64,000 nt of DNA from Xiphydria camelus (lineage: Eukaryota > Arthropoda > Insecta > Hymenoptera > Xiphydriidae): assembly GCA_963678675.1 (NCBI GenBank), contig OY783193.1, positions 6,813,394-6,877,393 on the forward strand, given 5' to 3'. Positions within the stretch are counted from its first letter, which is position 1. Each line of letters opens with the position of its first letter. Positions 1-11,114 of the stretch are shown one piece after another. Below the pieces are notes generated by a model. The model saw nothing but the letters and a program-made list of their open reading frames with translations. It had not been told where the DNA came from and did no database searches. A program made the translations under genes and the position numbers.

Positions 1-57
1 ATATCTAAACCTCGCGCGATAGTGCAATTTTTATTTCAAATTTTGATGCGTTTCTTT

Positions 58-207
58 TTTATTTTTTGTCACTCAGTGTCAAATACTCGGTTTCATGATC
101 GTCCTCGATGCATGTGAAATCATCTTTCACACACCAATTCGTGAAAAGTTGCGCAGTGCGTGAAATCGTCAACCTCGTATTTGACACTTAGTGACAAAAA
201 ATAAAAT
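58..207. repeat. Foldback repeat with ~33 bp arms
   Basis: The arm at 58-90 (TTTTGTCACTCAGTGTCAAA core) is mirrored in reverse complement at 175-207 (core TTTGACACTTAGTGACAAAA) with very few mismatches. Probably a miniature inverted-repeat element; its true ends are not resolved. Confidence 0.65.
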
Positions 208-234
208 TCGTTATTCGGTTGTTTCGCGCCGTTC

Positions 235-290
235 TAACGAGTGTGATTGCCGTACTCGCTTCGCTCGTGCGGCAAACTTCACACTCGTTA
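235..290. repeat. GC-rich hairpin
   Basis: TAACGAGTGTGA at 235-246 pairs with TCACACTCGTTA at 279-290. Inside, TGCCGTACTCGC and GCTCGTGCGGCA pair imperfectly around a TTC loop. It lies just beyond the foldback at 58-207 and may belong to the same element. Confidence 0.6.
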
Positions 291-1519
291 AAAACAGCGC
301 TTCACGCCCTAATAACGAAAATAACTATTTCTTCTTTTCTCTAATACCCTAGTATATGGAATCAAAATATAATGTGCCAGTAATACAATAAAAGGTACAG
401 GATTAGTTTTAGTAGCTGGGAATCAGCATTCTAACAACGAAACGAAATATTTTATTAAACAGTTAATAAATAGCGGAATAGTTAAGGTACCACCTCGGAG
501 TAGCCCCGATTTACGATATTCTTAGCCAGCAAAAGAGCGCGATCTCGATTCTTCTGAGGGCTTGAATTAAATGGAAAAATAAGGCCCGAAGAGACGAGCG
601 AAGTGAGGCATTGCGAAATATTAAGCGCTCGACGCATCGAGAGAGTACTCTGCCTACTTTGAAAATAAAATTCCTCGAGGGAGAGCGAGCGTGCGATACG
701 GAGGGTGCGTAGGCGGGCGCGATGCGATGCTCTCGTTTGAAATGATTAAACTTCGGAGATCGTCTCCCACACACACACACACATATACGTATATATTTTT
801 CTATAAGTACACGACGAGTTCACCTCGGCCACGCGAATTCGCACGGTTCGAAAGAAAAATCCCCGACGGAGGAATGTTTCGGCCGTGGCGCTATCGCGCG
901 TCGCATCTCTTCGGAAGCGACGTATAGAGGAAATAAACCCTCCTCGTATATCCCGCGATATCTGATGCCCCTTTCACTCCACGCCCCATACCGAAGACCG
1001 TTGAAAAGTGCGCTGCTAGCCGCTTATATATATGTATATCCGAGGCCCTCTTCACCAGTGCGCGACGGTACTCTTCTCGCGCGCCACCCTCCTCGATCTC
1101 CTCCGGCGAAGATATTTATATCGCTTTTCCCTTAATTGCCTTGTAAACGGAGTCGCGCGCGTTCTATATATATATTCGTCCGCGACGTTATCACGGAGGA
1201 GTCGTCGAGTTGTCCTTCTTCCCCCGCGAAACTAATGGACCAGGGCACGTGAAGAGCGAGCAGGGAAAAAGTTTCATCCGACGTTCCTATTGCAACGGAG
1301 GAGAAACCTCTTCTGGTTGCGGATTTCTCCATTCCGCGGAAAATAATTTTCTCGAGGAGGAAGGAGCGGGTTGTGTAAGCGATTTTTTAATTAATCTTGC
1401 GCGCCCTGATTTATTGGGGAGCTTTTAGTGGGAGCTTCAATTTACCGGACGATTTATTTCAATTAGAAATACAGAAAGCTATATAGAGGATATACATAAG
1501 GAAGTAGGTAACCAATATA

Positions 1520-1864
1520 TAATGAGAAAAAAAATTTACTTCAGTTATATATAATTAAACGTGTGTTTGAATAGTTCTAAGAGTACATTTAAATCGATTT
1601 GAACGAATATCGATTGGAGCTTATACCCAAGCAACCTATTTTAGTCAAAATAATGTCACTCATTAAATAACGTTATTTCGACAAAAAAAATGACGTCATT
1701 TAGTGAGTGACATTATTTTGTCTAAAATGTATTATTTATGTAAATAAAACTGATTTAATTGAATATTATTTGGATTAAATCGGTATTCATTCGAATCGAA
1801 CAAATGTATTCTTAAGACTGCTCAAAAACACAGTTACTTCAACGAAGCAAATTTGTCCTCAGTG
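1520..1864. mobile_element. Long-TIR miniature element, TA-flanked
   Basis: The right end read inward (CACTGAGGACAAATTTGCTT) matches the left end (TAATGAGAAAAAAAATTTAC) and the similarity continues for more than 100 bp, through TCTAAGAGTAC / TCTTAAGAATAC and the central ATGTCACTCA / TGAGTGACAT arms. TA lies directly outside both ends (1518-1519 and 1865-1866). Non-autonomous, about 345 bp, no coding capacity. Confidence 0.65.
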
Positions 1865-2448
1865 TACTATAATAGTACTAACGAAGGACCGATCAGGTCG
1901 TCCCCGCTCCAACGACGACGAGGTCCCCGCGACAGATTTTACGATCTCGCAAAATTACGAGGAACGCGCGATCTACGTCGATCACGCGCGAGGGCTGCGC
2001 GAAAGAGATCGGCAGTTACGGGTTTATCGGTGGCAATCACGGCGCCGCGCTCGCGTCTCTGGAGAGAAAAAGAGAGAGCGAAAGGGAGGATTTTACTTGC
2101 GCCTACTTGTGCCATCGGGGGGACGTGACACTTTCGGCTGTATGAAAGTAAGTCGTTAGAAGCACGTGTCCTTCGCCATTAGCATAATAGCCCGGCTCTC
2201 TTTCCTGTACGCGGTATACCGACCGACCACCCCTCGAAAAATGTTAGAGCGTCCGATGACGCCCCGCGCGCTCCGAGTTTGCGAGATTTATGGGCGGGTT
2301 TAAGTGCGACAGGTGCGCCGGAAAGATTTCACCTCGAGCACCTATTACGCCATGCGAAAACCAAGGCGAATAAATGAATCGTGCATACAAACATTCAATT
2401 CTTTAATTATTTAGATGTGATGAATTGTATATTTTATTATACAAATTA

Positions 2449-2630
2449 CCAAGACGGAAAACTTCTTTATGTATAATATTTAGTCCCTATATGGATTATA
2501 TATATAATTTCTATACAAACTATATATGAATTACATGTATATAGATTGAATCAAAATTTTAAAGATTCAGATAATCCATTTGTATATATGGACTATATAA
2601 ATACAAACCATATAGAACTTTTCTGTCTGG
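2449..2630. mobile_element. Miniature inverted-repeat element, CCRRRCGGAAAA family, copy 1
   Basis: The left end CCAAGACGGAAAACTTCT and the right end AGAACTTTTCTGTCTGG are inverted copies around an AT-rich core rich in TATATGGACTATAT. It is related to the element at 51807-52025 by its termini and core. Confidence 0.6.
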
Positions 2631-3334
2631 ATAAAACGATTTTTTAAATACATATTAGAGAGTTTAAATTAATTCTCTTGATTTTCATTGTTACGACACA
2701 ATAAGATTGTAACTCGTTATTTACCTTAACGTTTAATTAATTAAGTTTACCATTTCTTAATTAAATTTGTGGTAAGGCTTTAAATATATTTCGTTCAGAA
2801 AGTTCGTGAATAATTTTTTATTTTTCTTCTATTCTTGAGATGGACTTGGATGAAGATGGATGTCTATCTGAAAAAAAAATCATTCTAATATATTTGGAAT
2901 CCCAGTTTATGTTTTATTTTACTCTAAGAAAAGCCCAGAGAGTGTAATGATTTCACCCTAAGTCTGCCGTCTACCAATATTCTTATACGTAGCTATGCAA
3001 AGACTGTAAAATCATAAAATGCAATCTCTCTATTGTTCAGAGTCGCAACCGGAAGTGTTAACGAGTGCCACTTGAATACCCCCTTCCTCCGAGACATAGC
3101 AAAAAAAAATACAGACAACCTCGCCGGTCGTTGTCTTGGTCGGAAACGAAATAACAAGTCCCCCGCGAAAGTTGCAACGGCTAATTAGAGTCCGGCTGAG
3201 CGGCGCTTCTCTCATTAACGCGCGGCTTCCGCGCGGGATGTAGTTTTTCTCCGGAATTAGAATCAACGCTCGCGTCGTATCGTTATATGTTTCTAATTAG
3301 TAGCGCGAGGTCGGCGGGCGGCGCGGAAGAGGGC

Positions 3335-3350
3335 GGGGGGGGGGGGGGGG
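3335..3350. repeat. 16-G homopolymer
   Basis: An uninterrupted run of 16 G in CpG-rich DNA. Shorter G runs occur at 57106-57117 (12) and 62424-62436 (13). All are likely polymorphic and error-prone in sequencing. Confidence 0.9.
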
Positions 3351-3789
3351 TGGCGAGAAGGACTAGATACGGGATGGCAAAGCGTGGGGAGGAAGTGGAT
3401 TTGGCCGCGTGACGATTAAAACGGGGAAACCGCTCGAGTGGCGTGACATCGTTAGCAACTTTCCGCCATTGTTTTCCGCGCGCGACCGACAAACTGGGGT
3501 AATTGCTTCAACTCGTGACCTATCCAGCCGCGGCGCGTAACTGCAGCTTGCCGTTGCGGTGCGCCACTCTCAGTCGTCTGCAAAACCGAGAGCGTTATAA
3601 GCGGCGCGCGAGGGCTTTGCACTCGTGTAATCAGGGAGGCTTATTACGTGGCACCGCCGCCGCGCGATCATCGTTAATTCGGTGCCGGAAATAGACGCCG
3701 ATGTGCCGCGTCCCGCCTTTGACGCGTGTGGAACAGGGGTTGATATTTTTCCCCCTCCCTCTCCGATGTTCCCCCATGACCAAGGAAAT

Positions 3790-3790
<1 letters not shown>

Positions 3791-3826
<36 letters not shown>
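3791..3826. repeat. (AC)18 microsatellite
   Basis: 36 bp of uninterrupted AC. It produces Thr-His or Cys-Val repeats in overlapping open frames that are not genes. Confidence 0.97.
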
Positions 3827-3828
<2 letters not shown>

Positions 3829-5143
3829 ATACCTACTCTTGCATTAGCACTTGCCCGTAAAAATTCTGCAATGAGATCAACGACGCGTTACTCCGCCGCG
3901 GCGAGCGGTTCGAACCAGGTGCAAAGTGCAGCGAAACGAGCGTCGATGCGCCCGAGCTGTCGTCGAACCGCGAGAGAGTGCCGACGTATACAGCGATAAT
4001 CTCGTTCGCTAGTTCAGGGCCCGACGATTTTCGCGCGCCCGGAAGAACCACCGTGTGGCTAGGGCGATGCGCGGTAGGGGGTGCAAGCACCGGCGCCGCC
4101 GCGGAGGACGTAGTACACGTAACGGGAAGTGGAAAGGGTGCGAGCCGCGGGCGCTTCATTTACGCACATTTTGCATCCACTCAAGTTTCGTTTGAGCGAC
4201 GAAGATTACGTGGAATATTATTTTGTTGGGATGGATGGGGCCTTTAACCGCTTTGGTACACACGACGAGAGAGTGCTTCGCATACCTACCCCCGCCCTGC
4301 ACCCTTCCCCGACCACGGAGCGTGGCGCGCGGAGGATCCGTGGCCCCGCGTGTACACACGCCCCTCTTGTCTCACCAGTTCGTCGTGCAACCCCTGCACC
4401 TATAGGATATATTCCCCCACTCTTGTGTATAATATATAAGCGCACACGCAAAGCCCCGACACTCGCGCGCAACAGCGACACCTTGATACGTCACCCCCAC
4501 CTCTCAGCGCGCGCCGGGCTCGCGCGCACTCGACTCTCGGCCGCCCTTGGATTTAATTAACTCGGTCTGAGCTTCATTGAGTTATGTTAAGTCACGTCCT
4601 CCGCGTAATCTTTGTATTATGGCACTCAAAATGTATTTCTATATAGATGTCACGCGCGATAAGCCAAGCCCTAGCAGCTCCCAGCGCCCCGAAGCCCTCC
4701 TCGTTTCCTTCCCTCGACCCCTATCTACCCCTCTCACCCTGCGTCATCTCGCCTCTCTTTAGTCCTTCCGCGACGACGTGGAGTCGCGTTTCGCGCGTTA
4801 AGGAGTACGCTTAAGATTTACACCATCCCCTCTCTCGTCCTCTTGCTCGCATTTTCTACGCTGATACACGCCGTCTTATTTCCCCGCGGAAATTGTAAAT
4901 CCGCCGTGCGGCGGGGCAACGGGGGAGTAGTGATATCGCGATGCTCGCCGGTCCTCTTCGCACCTTTTGCGCTTCTTTGGGGCGATGGAAGAGTGGGAGG
5001 TGCGATTTTCATTACGAGACGTTATCATACGTGATGTTTGCGCAACAATGTGGCTCTGATATTGAATTAACGTTGGGAGAGATATGGGGGAAAATAATTA
5101 CAACTGAAATTGCGTCATTCGAGCATGTCGAGGAAAGTGTATA

Positions 5144-5382
5144 CACTGAGAAAAATAACCTGGTCATTTTAGCCAAAATGCTGGAGACTGTAACCAAATT
5201 ATTTGGTGAAATATGGATCCTTCATCTGTTTGATTAGACTGATCATTTTCTGGTTAGAATAACTAGATATCTGGTTAGAATAACTAAATATTTAGTTCAA
5301 TTTACTAGTATTTTGGTCAGAATAACTCAACTCGTCTAACCGGGCGCGTATTGTCATTTTAACAAAGTTATTTTTCTCAATG
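5144..5382. mobile_element. TA-type miniature element, family A, copy 1
   Basis: Ends CACTGAGAAAAATAAC and GTTATTTTTCTCAATG form a ~16 bp inverted repeat. The interior carries the repeated phrase GGTTAGAATAACTA and CATCTGTTTGATTAGACTGA, shared in reverse orientation with 29742-30013 and 36753-36978. TA on the left; the right dinucleotide is TG. Confidence 0.7.
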
Positions 5383-6319
5383 TGGAAGCATGGAAATGTA
5401 GAGCAACCGGTTTCTCGAGGGCAGATCACAATCTGAGATTGATTCGATCGGAACTCGATAGGGATATCGCTTTATATAGAGACGGCGGGAGAGGAAATAT
5501 ATTTCACTCGATCTCGTATCGGCCGTCGATCGCCTCGGATATCGAACCGAAATATCACACGCGTCTGGAGTAGGAATTTCGTTCGATTTCCGCTTCGACG
5601 ATCGCTGACTTTCCAATTCTTCGCTTCAAATCAACGCTTGTCATTATTTGATCAGTCCTCGAGTATAGCTTGCACCAAGTTTTCCAAGAAGAAAGCACAA
5701 ATCCGTCCAGATAATCGTTAACCGGAAGCTATGCGGTATTCCGTTCTGAGCGACGCTAGCCGCCGAGTAACGACCAAATAAACGTCCGTTTCGGGCGCCT
5801 CGGAGCGAAAGTCCGCGGCACCAAATTCGGCAAATTGACTTGCATTTTTCACCACACCTCTCGCTTCGAAACGAGCCGCGGCGGAGGGGGCGCGAGTCCG
5901 CGTGCAGCTCGCAATTTGCGTAATACGTTATCGGAGCGTACACGTAACGACGTGTCAGAGGCAGAGCGTAATATTGTAAAGTCGCGGCAGGGCGGGCGGA
6001 AAACCGGGCTTTTCATTTTATACGCCGGGCACGTGGCCCACACTTCCGCCGAGTGGTTGGCCGTGACGACGGTGGCTGCGGCGACGGCGCGGGGTACCGG
6101 CGCTTCGTATGTTTACCAGTCATAGGGGTTGTTCGGGGCTCGCCGCGCGAGTGACGGGAGCCGAAGAAAAGGGGGTGCAGCGAAGGAGTAAATTAAGAGG
6201 GACGGAGACGCAGAGGGAGGACTCGATGAGATCCCTCCTCCCTGCGCCGGGATGACGTCTCGCGCATCTCGAGTAGATGCAGCTTCCGTGACTCGCGACG
6301 GCGTCATCGAGAATTTGCA

Positions 6320-6516
6320 CGCTGAGATAAATAGCTTGGTTAAAGTGGCAAAATACATCTGGTTAAACGAGTTTAGTTATTCTGACCAAAATACCAGTAA
6401 GTTGAATCAAATGTTTAGTCACTTTAAATACCTGTTTAGAATTTTTAACTACATGTCTAGTTGTTCTAATTAGAAAACGATCAGTTTAACTAAACAGATG
6501 GAAAACTTTATTCGTG
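6320..6516. mobile_element. TA-type miniature element, family A, copy 2 (internally deleted)
   Basis: The left half (from CGCTGAGATAAATAG through GGTTAAACGAGTTTAGTTATTC) aligns with the copy at 29742. After AAACAGATGG the usual right part is missing and only a degenerate TTATTCGTG terminus followed by TA remains. Confidence 0.55.
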
Positions 6517-7198
6517 TAAGGTGTTTATTAAAGCGGGATGTAGGTATATCGGTTTTTTTTTTCAAGAATATTTAGAGGTATTATTTATTTAAATAAGAAT
6601 GGATTCATGAGGAATTGTTTATTTCAATTGTTTAAGAAGCATGTATATCTCTCTTTCCTTCATTGCGATCTTACATGACCAACTTCGAAATTAATGATAT
6701 TCGAAAGAAGTGATACGGAGAATGTAGCCTACAAAAATAAAGTATATAAGTACTATATATTTCAATACGGATTTATATTTCTGCACAGTTAAAAATATGA
6801 TCTGTATTGAAATGGTTCTTACCAGAATTGTATATGCTAGAAACACAAAGCAGTGAGAAAATTAATTTCCGTGAAAAAAAATTTTGTCGGTGGAACAAGC
6901 AATTTATCTTCATCGAATAACATTTAGAATGCGAATCTACTGAAAGGATGAAACCAGCCAATTATCATGCATTCTTTTTCGATGGAAATTCGGTCTTAAC
7001 ATAAAAAATATTCATTTTTTTAAACTTAATTTGTAATCCGTACACATATTTAATAACATACAAGAAAACGGCTCAAAAAAGTATTATTCCTAAAGCTATA
7101 AATGCATTTCATTCTATAATACTAGATCCTGACGTCATCGGAAAGGGAGAGAGATGCACTTATGCCAATCAATGAGTGCGAGGGAGATAATCTTACTA

Positions 7199-7355
7199 CA
7201 CAGAAAAAAGCGATGTTAATTTTGAACACCATTTTAATGGTATGTGTGGGCCTATTATATAAATACCACATCTGGTATCATTGAGTCTTATGCCTGTTGT
7301 TATCTAACACCAAAAGTGGTTTATACAGGTTCACACCGCAGAATTTTTTACAGTG
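7199..7355. mobile_element. Short TA-flanked inverted-repeat element
   Basis: CACAGAAAAAAGCG at the left and TTTTTTACAGTG at the right are approximate inverted ends, each directly flanked by TA. The interior includes an imperfect ACACCATTTTAATGGT / ACACCAAAAGTGG motif. 157 bp, no coding capacity. Confidence 0.5.
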
Positions 7356-7392
7356 TAGATTATGATGTAGTCGCATTTTTAAATATCGCTTT

Positions 7393-7416
7393 TCTCTCTC
7401 TCTCTCTCTCTCTCTC
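7393..7416. repeat. (TC)12 microsatellite
   Basis: 24 bp of uninterrupted TC. Confidence 0.95.
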
Positions 7417-9187
7417 AGCGATAAATAAGGCAGAAGATGAAAAATGACTAAATACGGGATAAATAATTTTGTCCAAATTTTCGCGAATCTGCGTTAAAAA
7501 AATTAACGTGAAAACCGAATTATTTTTCTACGAGTTCGTATATCAAAATGACATTTCCTCCCCTAGCTGTACCAAATTGCATTTATCGAAATATTCGCTG
7601 GAATATCTCCCGCCATCGCATACATGCAATTGTACGGTCGATTTCAAATTGCAATTCCGACATAACATTTTAATTAACTGCGCCGCGACGTCGTCGCGTT
7701 TGTTCGCGATTAAATGGTCCAAAGGGAACCTTTCCATCGCGCGTTTCCACTCACACCGGAAGTGGAATTTCCACCTATCCGTGCCCGAGCGTACGCGAAC
7801 ACTTGGCAAACGTTAAACGCTTTCTCGCCAATGATTATACGTATGTAGGTACACGTACGCTTCGTCGTTCGTCACGTTGCGCTCGATGACGTAGATACGT
7901 CATCCGAGAATTTGTCGCTCTTGACTTTGCGGCGCGGTCCCGCTTTCGCGATATCGGGAAAACTAATTATCCCTCCCGCATACAATTTCAAACAGCCACT
8001 TCGAATACCCGACGCGGCGTTGCCTACAGCTGTATAACGGCGCTCGGGGAATCGCGCGTCAGTCACTCGTCGATTAATCCGGGGAAATTATTAGCGGGAT
8101 CGACGAGGAACTCGTGACTGTGGAATATCCGTGAGTTGGAAGTTTGGGAAATCCTCTTATCGAGAGACGAGGGACGTTTTCTTTCGGTGAGAAAATGAAA
8201 ATAATAAATGAAGATGAAGTTTCTTTGAAACCCTTCGATTGGCAGTCGAATATGGCTGGGAGCCGTTTTTCTCTGAGGTTTTATTTGACGACTGATATTA
8301 ATATTAATGTGTGGTAAATCGTCTTTACCAAATAGAATTAAAGGTCGGGCTCTGTCAGAGCTGATTTTAAATTCGTTTTGCAAACTTTACAAAAACTTAT
8401 TAACGAATGAGAAAGAAGCATCGAGCGAGGAAAATGTAAATGAGTAAGTTGCTGGCAGAACGTGAAGCGGGAGAGAAGGGCCAGTGAAAAGTGCAACGGG
8501 GAATGCAGAAAATGCATGCGCAATTCATGAGATTGGATACAGTGAAAACGGGACATTTTCAGCGGGTGATAAGTGTAGCATTTTATTAAAGTTTTGATCC
8601 TTACAACGCGAATTATAGGCCCTATCAAAATTAGGAACAATTAAGTACGAGAAGCTTAATTTGTGTAAATTTAGAAAAGTACAAAATATTATTTTAAGAA
8701 TGACAATAAGTAAAATTATAAAAATCGTGATCGTTAATTAGCGCGAATCAATCGCGCCAAAAGGCATTGCTAATCCTTCGAATATTTCCCAACAATTCTA
8801 ATTACGTAAGTAATCGACTAAACTGAAATCACCCTTTCGCGGATATCGTGTAACTCGTAGCCTTACAAATGCAAATAATTAATCCCATAAATCGATGCGC
8901 TCCGCACAGCCGAGTCGTTTGTTGTAGAAATTCGCCACCGTAAACGGGCCGTACAGACGTCGAGGCGAAATTGACGGGAAGTCAAAACGTTCGATTCGAT
9001 ATTAACAAAGCCAACGCTGCCGAGGAAACCTGGCAACCGCCTCGGGTACCAAAGCCTCCTCTCCCCTTTCCTTCTCGAACTTTACGCGATATTTCGCTTC
9101 GAGGCCAGGCGATTCCTGCAGCGTAGTTTCCTCCGTCGGTTAAGTCGAATCAATTGGAAAAGTTTGGCTTCCCCTCGTTTAGAACCA

Positions 9188-9208
9188 CCGCCGCCGCCGC
9201 CGCCGCCG
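9188..9208. repeat. (CCG)7 tract
   Basis: Seven CCG units in a CpG-rich block. It encodes poly-Pro in a chance plus-strand frame and poly-Gly on the minus strand. Confidence 0.9.
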
Positions 9209-10566
9209 CGGCGTTCGGACCTCAGGATTTCTTCTCCTCGGGTCGAGAGTATAGTGAGTGATGGATCGGAAGCATTTCCTGAGCTCGAACTCACGCGGAA
9301 ATGTTTCGAATCGATTTTAAAGTCAAACCTTGCCGCGTTTCCTCGCTCGGTTTCGCCCGTTTCCGTATCCCGTGTGCGATACGTCGGCTCGCGCGCGCAC
9401 GAAGGAGGGACAGTGACTGAAAACTTCGCGGAGGCAAAGAAATATCTCGGCTGTGCGACGCGATACACATCTTTGGAAATTTCTTTAGTCGATTTCTCCG
9501 GCAACTAACAACGTCGAGTTAAGAATACACGCGCGAGCCCTGATATACTACGCGCGGCGGTAGTAAAGTTACGACTGTAGTCAGACGCGCCGTCTGTTAC
9601 GTTACGGACTTGTACTACTGCGAGCGAGTCTGACAAAACAAGTCGTTACTACTGAGCGACGCGCGGTTGACCCTCGCTGCGGCGCTATATCTACTTCAGC
9701 TCGTAAAAGGCCGTTTATCTCGACGTCTGCAGTCGTCAAAAAGTTCGTCGCTACTTGGTCTTAATGGCCGCTTCTCTTTCTCTCGCTCGCAAGTGCGATT
9801 CTGATCCTTTTCTTCTTCGTTTATCGTTCTTTCTGTCCGTATACGAGAACTTCTCGTATCGTATATGCGTGGAGAGAGAAATAATCTACAAAGAGGAGTA
9901 TCGTTCGGTTGATAATAATTCGATGTTATGGAAATATTGGAAATTTTAGCTGCTAAATAATATCATTACCAAAGTGCCGCGTATGAAAATGTAATTTGCT
10001 AGACGAAAAAAGTTCATTCCACGCATCATCCGTTATTCTCGATGCCATATATGTATAGCTTACGCTGAAGATGAATTTTTACACCATCGATAATTTTAAA
10101 GACCCTCTCCGTTGGTCGATAAAGACGACTCACCCCAAAGGTACCTCCAGTTTCCGCGCACTTCGGTCTCAATAATTCGAAAATCTGCGTCGGATAGGTG
10201 CTAAATCCCGGACGGCTTTCTCCTCCTCGATCTTCTTTCATTAAATTCCATTACACTTCGCCTCACGGACTCTTTGTTTAAACACAATGGCTATTGACTC
10301 GCCGAGGAGCCAAGGGGCGTGGAAAGCGTGGCACAATCGAAGATTGCGTCGATTCGGAACTCCTCGCGGTTCACTCGATTGCTGCCGACTGGCGCGGGAG
10401 GCCGGAACTCCGGGACTGACAACAGCCGGAAGCGACGTCGAACTCTTTCGAGAGGCACAAGCGCGGTCGATATATTTTTATCGAGGTGTAGTTCTTTTCT
10501 CTCGTTGGAAAATAGTTATATATTCCGCGTATATATACTCTATCGTCACTTCTGTTTTGTATGATG

Positions 10567-10803
10567 CACCGAGAAAACAGTTTATTTGTAGTTAATATAT
10601 GTTTGTTTGAATATAGCGAAATAAACATTTTATTGGACTAAATTATTATAATATTCATTTGGTACGATTAAATCCTTCGAGGCAACCGTTTGAATGAAAT
10701 AAACATTTCATTAATTAACATAATATTTTCTTCTCCCAACGAAATATTTATTTCGCTATATTAAAAATTACAATTATTAATTATCAATAAACTTTTCTCG
10801 GTG
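10567..10803. mobile_element. TA-type miniature element, family D, copy 1
   Basis: Ends CACCGAGAAAACAGTTTATT and AATAAACTTTTCTCGGTG. The interior has GCGAAATAAACATTTTATT and CGAGGCAACCGTTTGAATG, shared with copies at 25767, 31519 and 55126. Flanking dinucleotides are TG and TC rather than TA. Confidence 0.65.
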
Positions 10804-10886
10804 TCCGGCGCTAAGAAAAATAATTTTTCTCTATTTACTCTATACGCATGTATTTTCTTTACTACATCATTCGAACAAATATAATA

Positions 10887-11114
10887 CACTGAGAAAAGAA
10901 TAATTTACCGATCCAAGTAACTGTCGATATGAATAATGCCAAGAACATATTTATTTAAGTCTGACATATTGTCGTGGAATCAAGTAGGTATGTGTTATTC
11001 GAATCAAGAGTAGATTCATTTAATTCAATGAACATACACTTGTCTTAAATAAATATGTTGTTTGCACTATTTATATCAACGACATCTTTGATCATTAAGT
11101 TATTATTCTTAGTG
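10887..11114. mobile_element. TA-type miniature element, family B, copy 1
   Basis: Ends CACTGAGAAAAGAATAA and TTATTATTCTTAGTG with TA on both sides. The interior phrases CCGATCCAAGTAACTGTC, AAGAACATATTTATTTAAG and TTATTCGAATCAA recur at 47926-48134. It lies 83 bp from a family D element. Confidence 0.7.

Noticed and set aside
4156..4359. Minus-strand frame containing HPNKIIF, resembling the HPNEIF tail of Drosophila Sema-2a
   Set aside because: Only a few residues match, there is no supporting acceptor or upstream Cys-containing segment, and a short match like this is expected by chance.
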